A stretch of 16,049 nt of DNA from JAVBNC01 sp031551765 (GTDB lineage Bacteria; Desulfobacterota; Desulfovibrionia; Desulfovibrionales; Desulfovibrionaceae). The translations under genes and the position numbers were made by a program. Under the pieces are notes generated by a model that was given only the letters and a program-made list of their open reading frames with translations, was not told the DNA's origin and made no database searches. Below are positions 5,772 through 11,180 of the stretch, one piece after another (within the stretch, counting starts at the first letter, position 1; each line of letters starts with the position of its first letter). The stretch is taken from NCBI GenBank assembly GCA_031551765.1, contig JAVBNC010000045.1:1-16049 (forward strand). Direction: 5' to 3'.

Positions 5772-6707
5772 ATGCCTATTAAAATTCCCGCGAGCCTTCC
5801 CGCTCGCGCCGCTCTGGAAGACGAGAACATTTTCGTGATGACCGAGGAACGGGCCGTTGCCCAGGACATCCGGCCCATGAAAATCGCCATCGTCAACCTT
5901 ATGCCCACGAAAATCGCCACGGAGACGCAGCTTCTGCGCCTCTTGGGCAACAGCCCGCTGCAGGTGGACATCGTGCTGCTGAAAGCGGAGCACCATGTTT
6001 CCAAGAATACTTCGTCGGAGCATCTGGACCGTTTTTATACGACTTTCTCCAAGGTCCGGGACCAAAAGTTCGACGGCATGATCATCACCGGCGCGCCGGT
6101 GGAACAGCTGCCCTTTGAAAAGGTGGACTACTGGGAGGAACTGCAGACCATCATGGACTACAGCGCGGAGAACGTCTTTTCCACGCTGTACATCTGCTGG
6201 GGCGCGCAGGCCGGGCTGTACCACCGCTACGGCGTGCCCAAGCACGCCCTGCCGGAGAAAAAGTTCGGGGTCTTTTCCCACACCATCAACTCACCCAGGG
6301 AAAAGCTGTTCCGCGGCTTTGACGACAGCTTTTTCGTGCCCCATTCCCGGCACACGGAAGTGCGGCGCGAGGACATTGAAAAGGCCGACGGCCTGGAAAT
6401 TCTGGCGGAATCGGCGGAAGCCGGGGTCTGCGTGGCCATGGCCCGCCAGACCCGGGAGATTTTTGTCACCGGGCATCTGGAATACGACGCCGACACCCTG
6501 GGCAAGGAATATTTCCGGGACCGCGACAAGGGCCTGGATATCGCCGTGCCGGTGAACTATTTCCCCAACGACGACCCCAGCCTTGCGCCCAAGATCCGCT
6601 GGCGGGCGGCCGCGCACCTCTTTTTCTCCAACTGGCTCAACTACCACGTGTACCAGGAAACCCCCTATGAACTGGGTGAAATCTCCGGGGGGTACCGCCG
6701 TGACTAA
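5772..6707 (+). CDS. metA: Homoserine O-acyltransferase MetA, probably acetyl-CoA specific
   Basis: First committed step of methionine synthesis: acylation of the homoserine hydroxyl. The 311-aa protein aligns to E. coli MetA without apparent gaps through the active site: nucleophile C142 (ICW), H235 and E237 (GHLEYD). The residue that sets acyl-donor choice, position 111, is Glu (TGAPVE), as in acetyl-using enzymes such as the Bacillus cereus one; succinyl-using E. coli has Gly. The product is therefore likely O-acetylhomoserine, although automatic annotation tends to say succinyltransferase. The start ATG 5772 has AGGA 7 nt upstream and gives the family N-terminus MPIKIPASLP. The last 8 bp overlap metY, which uses O-acetylhomoserine, supporting this reading. 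Confidence 0.96.
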   Translation: MPIKIPASLPARAALEDENIFVMTEERAVAQDIRPMKIAIVNLMPTKIATETQLLRLLGNSPLQVDIVLLKAEHHVSKNTSSEHLDRFYTTFSKVRDQKFDGMIITGAPVEQLPFEKVDYWEELQTIMDYSAENVFSTLYICWGAQAGLYHRYGVPKHALPEKKFGVFSHTINSPREKLFRGFDDSFFVPHSRHTEVRREDIEKADGLEILAESAEAGVCVAMARQTREIFVTGHLEYDADTLGKEYFRDRDKGLDIAVPVNYFPNDDPSLAPKIRWRAAAHLFFSNWLNYHVYQETPYELGEISGGYRRD

Positions 6708-7992
6708 ACAACGCTTCGCGACGCTCGCCGTGCACGGCGGGCAGGAACCGGACCCGACCACGCTTTCCAGGGCCCTGCCCGTGCACAGGACGGCCGCCTA
6801 TCAGTTCCGCAGCACGGAACACGCGGCGGATCTCTTCGCGCTTAAGGAATTGGGCAATATTTACACCCGTCTCGGCAACCCCACGCAGGAAGCGCTGGAA
6901 ACGCGCATGACCCTGCTGGAAGGGGGCGCGGCTTCCGTGGCCGTGGCTTCGGGCACCTCCGCCATTTTCTATGCCCTGATCAACCTGGCCCGCCAGGGGG
7001 ATGAGATTGTGGCCGGCAGCAGCCTCTACGGCGGCACGTTCACCATGCTCAGCTCCATCCTGCCCCAGTTCGGCATCACCACCCGCTTCGCGCGGATGGA
7101 CGACCCGGCGGCCATGGAAGCGGCCATCAACAAGAACACCAGGGCCATTTTCGTGGAAGCCCTGAGCAACCCCGTGCTGGACGTGGCGGACCTGGACGCG
7201 CTCGGCGCGCTGGCCAAAAAGCACGGTCTGCCGCTGGTGGTGGACGCCACTTTCGCCACGCCGTACCTGATGCGCCCCCTGAAATACGGGGCGGATATCG
7301 TGGTGCATTCGCTCACCAAGTGGCTGGGCGGGCACGGCACGGCCATAGGCGGCATTGTGGTGGACGGCGGGAGCTTTGACTGGAAAAACCCTCGTTTCGC
7401 CTTGTACAACGAGCCGGACGAAAGTTACCACGGCCTGCGCTGGGCGCACGACCTGGGCGGCTTGCCGCCCTATGCCGTGCGCTTGCGCACGGTGCCCCTG
7501 CGCAACCTGGGGGCCTGCATCAGCCCGGACAACGCCTGGATGTTCCTGCAGGGCATGGAAACCCTGCCTCTGCGCATGGACCGCCACTGCGCCAACGCGG
7601 CCAGGGTGGCGGTGTACCTTTCCAGCCACCCCAGGGTGGCCTGGGTGCGCTACCCCGGCCTGGCGGGCGACCCCAGCCACGAAACAGCCACGAAGTACAT
7701 GGAAAACGGCTTCGGCGGGATGGTGGTTTTCGGGCTGAAAGCCTCTGACGGGCAGAGTCCCAAAGAGAGCGGCCAGCGCTTTATCGACGGCCTGAAGCTC
7801 TTCTCCCACCTGGCCAACGTGGGCGACGCCAAAAGCCTGGCCCTGCACCCCGGCAGCACCTCGCACTCGCAGCTTTCCGAAGAGCAGCAGCGCGCCGGGG
7901 GCCTGCCGCCGGAACTGGTGCGCCTGTCCATAGGCATCGAGCACATCGACGATATCCTGGAAGACCTGAAACAGGCTTTGGCGGCAGTATAA
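6700..7992 (+). CDS. metY: O-acetylhomoserine sulfhydrylase (aminocarboxypropyltransferase)
   Basis: PLP-dependent cytoplasmic enzyme that replaces the acetyl group of O-acetylhomoserine with sulfide to give homocysteine. The 430-aa protein fits the Cys/Met metabolism PLP family: YTRLGNPT at 55-62, SGTSAI at 84-89, D182 in VVDATFATPYL (contacts the pyridine nitrogen), and the PLP lysine K207 in SLTKWLGGHG. The length of about 430 is typical of MetY and longer than MetB or MetC (about 385-400). The start is GTG 6700, giving VTKQRFATLAVHGGQEPDPTT; it lies within the 3' end of metA (8-bp overlap), so translation is probably coupled. Direct sulfhydrylation suits a sulfide-producing organism. The stop is followed 6 nt later by family A copy R2. 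Confidence 0.95.
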   Translation: MTKQRFATLAVHGGQEPDPTTLSRALPVHRTAAYQFRSTEHAADLFALKELGNIYTRLGNPTQEALETRMTLLEGGAASVAVASGTSAIFYALINLARQGDEIVAGSSLYGGTFTMLSSILPQFGITTRFARMDDPAAMEAAINKNTRAIFVEALSNPVLDVADLDALGALAKKHGLPLVVDATFATPYLMRPLKYGADIVVHSLTKWLGGHGTAIGGIVVDGGSFDWKNPRFALYNEPDESYHGLRWAHDLGGLPPYAVRLRTVPLRNLGACISPDNAWMFLQGMETLPLRMDRHCANAARVAVYLSSHPRVAWVRYPGLAGDPSHETATKYMENGFGGMVVFGLKASDGQSPKESGQRFIDGLKLFSHLANVGDAKSLALHPGSTSHSQLSEEQQRAGGLPPELVRLSIGIEHIDDILEDLKQALAAV

Positions 7993-7998
7993 GTTGTA

Positions 7999-8081
7999 AG
8001 CTGTCGAAGCCATCCAAGAATGAGAGCAGGGCGCTGCCCTGCACCCGCCAAGGGGTGCGCCCCTTGGAACCCATTCAGGGT
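7999..8081 (+). repeat. Family A post-gene hairpin-pair repeat, copy R2 (after metY)
   Basis: Seven bases past the metY stop: AGCTGTCGAAGCCA (7999-8012), hairpin GCAGGGC-GCT-GCCCTGC (8026-8042), ACCCG, hairpin CCAAGGGG-TGCG-CCCCTTGG (8048-8067), then AACCCATTCAGGGTG. It is nearly identical, in the gene-sense direction, to R1 behind prfA. At the point where family B inserts in R3 this copy reads CA instead of TA. No T tract follows either hairpin; the terminator is separate, at 8129-8156. Confidence 0.8.
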
Positions 8082-8128
8082 GAATTTGAGACGCTGCGCG
8101 CAGTTCCAGGCTTGTCGGCAAAAACTAA

Positions 8129-8156
8129 GGGCGGCTTCCCACGCGGGGAGCCGCCC
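8129..8156. terminator. Intrinsic terminator between convergent metY and hydrolase genes
   Basis: A 12-bp stem (GGGCGGCTTCCC 8129-8140 with GGGGAGCCGCCC 8145-8156, one G-T pair) has a 4-nt loop. On the - strand it is followed by TTAGTTTTTG, a good T tract, so it best serves the leftward hydrolase gene. On the + strand it is followed only by TCTATCTATG, so metY termination here would be weaker. It is flanked on both sides by family A copies. Confidence 0.65.
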
Positions 8157-8190
8157 TCTATCTATGAATAACCTTTGAACGTACCCCTGT

Positions 8191-8393
8191 CGCGGGGTCC
8201 AGGGGGGTCACCCCCCTGGCGGGTGCAGGGCAGCGCCCTGCTCTGTATCTTAGAGCAGTTTCGCTTTGAGATTGTCGCTTAACGGCGGGCAAAGCCCGCC
8301 TACGCCAATCTCGCGGCAAGGATTTGAAGACACATCCTTGCAGAGCAGTTGAACATTTTCAATGTTCAACTGCTCTAATTGCCTTCGACAGCT
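8191..8393 (-). repeat. Family A repeat copy R3 (after hydrolase), split by a family B element
   Basis: Read on the - strand, the motif AGCTGTCGAAGGCA (8393-8380) overlaps the hydrolase stop codon. Next comes the 8251-8377 insertion, then hairpin GCAGGGC/GCCCTGC (8225-8241), ACCCG and hairpin CCAGGGGGG-TGA-CCCCCCTGG (8199-8219). Excising the insertion with one TA leaves exactly the R1/R2 spacing: 5 nt between GTCGAAG and the TA, and 8 nt between the TA and AGCAGGGC. The copy faces R2 across the 8129-8156 terminator. Confidence 0.75.
8251..8377 (+). mobile_element. Family B MITE-like element, copy E2, nested in repeat R3
   Basis: Inverted ends TTAGAGCAG (8250-8258) and CTGCTCTAA (8370-8378) are perfect over 9 bp. 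Inside are three hairpins: GGCGGGC-AAA-GCCCGCC (8284-8300), GCAAGGAT/ATCCTTGC (8316-8341), and a 16-bp perfect stem with a 3-nt loop (8342-8376). TA pairs at 8251-8252 and 8376-8377 look like a target duplication, because R1 and R2 have a single dinucleotide at the same place. No ORF is present, so any movement would need a transposase elsewhere in the genome, probably of a TA-targeting type such as IS630/Tc1-mariner (inference). Confidence 0.75.
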
Positions 8394-9444
8394 ATTTCTT
8401 CATCAAACCCTGCTTCTTAAGCCAATCCTGAATGACCTGGGCCACCTGGTCGGAGTTGGTGTCCATCATCAGCATGTGGGTGTTGCCCTTGATGCCCTTG
8501 TCCGTCAGCTCGATCCAATCGGCCTGGCCGCCGGCCTTCTGGAACTTGTCCATGACCTTTTGCAGCAGGGCTTTGCGGTCCTGCCAGTACTTGGTGTTCA
8601 GTTCGCCGAACAGGAACAGCGCGCGCACGCCCTTGAAGGGGGCGTAGTCCACCTTGTCGTAGTTGGTGATGGCGCCCGGTTCCAGCATGACCACGGCTTT
8701 CACCTTGTCCGGCATGCTGCGGGCCACTTCCCAGGCAAAGCCCGCGCCCTGGCTGTGCGCGATAATCACGCAGCCCTTGGGGAAGCTTTTTACGTATTCC
8801 TTGTAGGCTTCCAGGGTGGGCGCGTCGGAGGTGGTCCAGCGGGGCACGCTCTGCTTGGTGAACTGGTCAAAGGATTTGTAGGGGAACCTGGTGCCGGGGT
8901 AAATTTCCCGCTTGGCCGGGTCATCATTATACTTGGGGCCGATGCGGAAGGATTCCCAGGCCTGGGATTTGGGCCGGAACACCGGCTCGCCGGGGTTGAT
9001 CTGCGGGAAGCGCGCCCAGCCGGAACGGCCGCGTTCCACGGCGTCGGAAACATACACATCGTGACCGGCCTTCAGGAAAAAGGTCTGCCAGCCTTTGCGG
9101 CCGTCCGGGGTATCCTCGTAAGTCACGCCGGAAAGGCCGCCGCCGTGCCAGAGCAGCAGCGGATATTTGGCCTTGGGGTTCGCCAGCTTGACATACTGCA
9201 CGTACATCTGGAAGGCGTCGAAGCCGCCGTTGGGGTTGATGGTGATTTTGGGGCCGCCCGGCGCGTACTGCGTTTCGTAGCTGGGCAGGCCGGAAAGGAT
9301 GACTTCCTTGCCGCCCAGGTGGTAGCCGCCGATTTCCTTGACCAGGATGCCGCCTGAGCCCTGCGCCGCGTGGAGCGCGCCCGGAACGAGCATGAGAGAG
9401 AGGGCAAAGACCAAGATGCCGCAGGACCGTGAAAGATTGACCAT
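8392..9444 (-). CDS. Secreted alpha/beta-fold hydrolase
   Basis: Exported esterase-like hydrolase of unknown substrate. The 350-aa protein starts with a clear signal peptide (MVNLSRSCGILVFALSLMLV, cleavage near ALHA-AQ at 26-27). HGGG at 100-103 is a likely oxyanion-hole motif. The nucleophile elbow AHSQGAG places Ser at 231, E255 (LEPG) is a possible acid, and H323 (GNTHMLMMD) the likely catalytic His. The conserved SDAVERGRSGWARFP (133-147) and NPGEPVFRP blocks belong to a family of secreted hydrolases that I know only as uncharacterised. The ATG at 9444 is chosen over upstream in-frame ATGs because AAGGAG lies 5 nt before it and the signal peptide begins there. It is transcribed alone, divergent from the efflux operon and convergent with metY. 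Confidence 0.88.
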   Translation of the reverse strand: MVNLSRSCGILVFALSLMLVPGALHAAQGSGGILVKEIGGYHLGGKEVILSGLPSYETQYAPGGPKITINPNGGFDAFQMYVQYVKLANPKAKYPLLLWHGGGLSGVTYEDTPDGRKGWQTFFLKAGHDVYVSDAVERGRSGWARFPQINPGEPVFRPKSQAWESFRIGPKYNDDPAKREIYPGTRFPYKSFDQFTKQSVPRWTTSDAPTLEAYKEYVKSFPKGCVIIAHSQGAGFAWEVARSMPDKVKAVVMLEPGAITNYDKVDYAPFKGVRALFLFGELNTKYWQDRKALLQKVMDKFQKAGGQADWIELTDKGIKGNTHMLMMDTNSDQVAQVIQDWLKKQGLMKK

Positions 9445-9532
9445 AGCTGCTCCTTGCTGCAGAGGGGAATGCGCCGCCACGCGCTGGCCGGGCTGGCCAA
9501 CAGGCGGCGCGAACATGCGACCCTGGGAAATT

Positions 9533-9560
9533 TTTATAAGACAACCGGGCATGGTGGCAA
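9533..9560 (-). promoter_or_regulatory. Sigma-70-like promoter for the hydrolase gene
   Basis: On the - strand TTGCCA (9560-9555) and TATAAA (9538-9533) are spaced by 16 nt, each matching the consensus at 5 of 6 positions. The predicted leader is about 80 nt. It lies in the 313-bp divergent spacer (9445-9757), which otherwise holds only the efflux promoter region and no ORF that I can support. Confidence 0.55.
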
Positions 9561-9694
9561 GAAAAAGAACGTCTCGCCGCGCGACGGGGAGTATGGGAGA
9601 ATACATATTGACACCTGCGCGGCGCTTCTTTATTAGATAAAAATGGGGTTCCTTTGTTTAGTGAGAGGTTTTTCCATTGCCTTGGGTGTCCCGC

Positions 9695-9724
9695 TTGGCA
9701 TATACTTATCCTTTGGCGTATATA
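9695..9724 (+). promoter_or_regulatory. Candidate promoter for the RND efflux operon
   Basis: TTGGCA (9695-9700, 5 of 6) is followed after 18 nt by TATATA (9719-9724). An overlapping alternative is TTGCCT (9677-9682) with TATACT (9701-9706), also 18 nt apart. The predicted start is about 30 nt before the adaptor ATG at 9758. Confidence 0.45.
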
Positions 9725-9740
9725 TTTAGCGCATTTAGCG
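9695..9740. repeat. Short direct repeats over the efflux promoter, possible operator
   Basis: TTGGCATATA (9695-9704) recurs as TTGGCGTATA (9713-9722), 18 bp on. TTTAGCG (9725-9731) recurs at 9734-9740, 9 bp on. These repeats cover the -35, the -10 and the expected start site, a common place for repressor sites of efflux operons. No regulator gene is adjacent. Confidence 0.35.
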
Positions 9741-9757
9741 ACAGAGGTATCATTGTT

Positions 9758-10984
9758 ATGAATAAAACGACACGGTCCTGCCTGTTTCTTCTGGCATTGA
9801 CCCTTGCGGGCGCTGCGTTTCTGGCGGGCTGCGGAGAAGCGCCCAAACCGCAGCAGCAGGGAACCCCCACGGTGGGCGTGGTAACGACCAAAGCTCGGAA
9901 AGTGCCCATGCTGACCCGGCTTTCCGGCAGAACGGCCGCTTACCTTGAATCCGACGTGCGTCCCCAGGTGGGCGGCATTATCTTGAAACGGCTGTTTACG
10001 GAAGGCTCCTTCGTAAAAAAAGACGCCGTGCTGTATGAAATTGATCCCGCCCCCTACAAGGCCGCCTATGACAACGCGCAAGCGGGGCTCATGCAGGCGG
10101 AAGCCAATGTGGTTTCAGCGCGACTTTTGGCCGAACGCTACGCCCAAGTGGTCAAAGTCAACGCGGTGAGCAAGCAGCAGTATGACGACGCCGTGGCCTC
10201 TTACGGCCAGGCCAAGGCCCAGGTGGCCGCGGGCAAGGCTTCCGTGGAAAGCGCGCGCATCAATCTGGACTACACCAAGGTCAAAGCGCCCGTGGCCGGC
10301 CATATCGGCAAATCCTCGGTGACGCCCGGCGCCCTGGTGACGGCCAACCAGCCCAGCGCGCTGGCCAAAGTGCAGCAGCTGGACCCCATGTACGTGGACG
10401 TCACCCAGTCCAGCGCGGACATTTTGCGCCTGAAACGGGCGCTTGCGGGCGGCAAGCTGGCCACTTCCGGCAAGGGCGGGGCCAAGGTCAGGCTGCTGCT
10501 GGAAGACGGCAGCACTTACGAGCGCGAAGGCGCGCTGCAATTCTCCGACGTCAGCGTGGACCAGAGCACGGGCATGGTCACGGTGCGGGCGGAATTCCCC
10601 AATGAAAGCGGGCTGCTTTTCCCCGGCATGTACGTGCGCGCCGTGCTGGAAGAGGCCGTCAACGAGCAGGGCATTCTGGTGCCCCAGCAGGCCGTTTCCT
10701 ACGATTCCCAAGGCCGTCCCTTCGCGTTGGTCATCAAGAACGGCGTGGTGGAAACGCGTCTGCTCACCGTGGACCGTTCCATTGATCTGCAAACGGTGGA
10801 CCCGGAACTTTCCGGCAACGCCTGGCTGGTCAGCAAGGGCCTGGCCGAAGGCGAGCAGGTTATTGTGGAAGGCAGCCAAAAGGTTATGCCGGGCAAGCCC
10901 GCCACGGGGCGCGAAACAACCCCGTCCGGCGTATACAAAAGCGGCGCCGCCAACGCCACGGCTGCGGGCTCCTCCGGCCGCTAG
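9758..10984 (+). CDS. RND efflux periplasmic adaptor lipoprotein (AcrA/MexA-like)
   Basis: Membrane-fusion protein that links the inner-membrane pump to the outer-membrane channel. The 408-aa protein has a lipoprotein signal (LAGC, lipidated C25), so it is anchored in the inner membrane. The two lipoyl half-motifs are at about 66-98 (VRPQVGGIILKRLFTEGSFV) and 172-194 (YTKVKAPVAGHIGKSSV), separated by an alpha-hairpin (about 99-170). Beta-barrel and membrane-proximal domains follow. The ATG at 9758 starts the signal sequence, with AGAGG about 10 nt upstream. The tail (about 385-408) is a Gly/Ala/Ser/Thr-rich low-complexity stretch. The TAG stop (10982-10984) is made by the first bases of family B copy E3. 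It is the first gene of the operon with the pump and outer-membrane factor. Confidence 0.95.
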   Translation: MNKTTRSCLFLLALTLAGAAFLAGCGEAPKPQQQGTPTVGVVTTKARKVPMLTRLSGRTAAYLESDVRPQVGGIILKRLFTEGSFVKKDAVLYEIDPAPYKAAYDNAQAGLMQAEANVVSARLLAERYAQVVKVNAVSKQQYDDAVASYGQAKAQVAAGKASVESARINLDYTKVKAPVAGHIGKSSVTPGALVTANQPSALAKVQQLDPMYVDVTQSSADILRLKRALAGGKLATSGKGGAKVRLLLEDGSTYEREGALQFSDVSVDQSTGMVTVRAEFPNESGLLFPGMYVRAVLEEAVNEQGILVPQQAVSYDSQGRPFALVIKNGVVETRLLTVDRSIDLQTVDPELSGNAWLVSKGLAEGEQVIVEGSQKVMPGKPATGRETTPSGVYKSGAANATAAGSSGR

Positions 10985-11137
10985 AGCATTTCAATCGTAA
11001 AATTGTCTATGCTGATGAATGCTCTGGCGTTGCGAAACGAAGTGTAGCAACGCTCGCGGGATTGGCGCAGGCGGGGGTGCGACCCCTGCGAGGCTTTGCC
11101 CGCCGTTAAGCGGCAATCACAAAGCGAAACGGCTCTA
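10982..11137 (-). mobile_element. Family B MITE-like element, copy E3, inside the efflux operon
   Basis: A 156-bp copy in reverse orientation, bounded by TAGAGC (10982-10987) and GCTCTA (11132-11137). It has AGAGCATT/AATGCTCT arms (10983-10990, 11018-11025), GCGTTGC/GCAACGC arms (11027-11033, 11047-11053), and the GGCGGGC-type hairpin broken by 18 extra bases (11076-11093) absent from other copies. Its first TA plus G gives the adaptor stop codon; the base after its last TA is A, so the pre-insertion stop would read TAA. It fills most of the gap between adaptor and pump. A further hairpin GGCCG-TTT-CGGCC (11148-11160) precedes the pump ribosome-binding site. Confidence 0.75.
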
Positions 11138-11180
11138 ACAAGACGAAGGCCGTTTCGGCCAAGGAATAAGGTAGGTCTTC

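Noticed and set aside
8253..8375. A small RNA gene within the family B element
   Set aside because: The stable hairpins could suggest a structured RNA, but no promoter is seen, and multiple copies with inverted ends and a TA joint fit a mobile element better.
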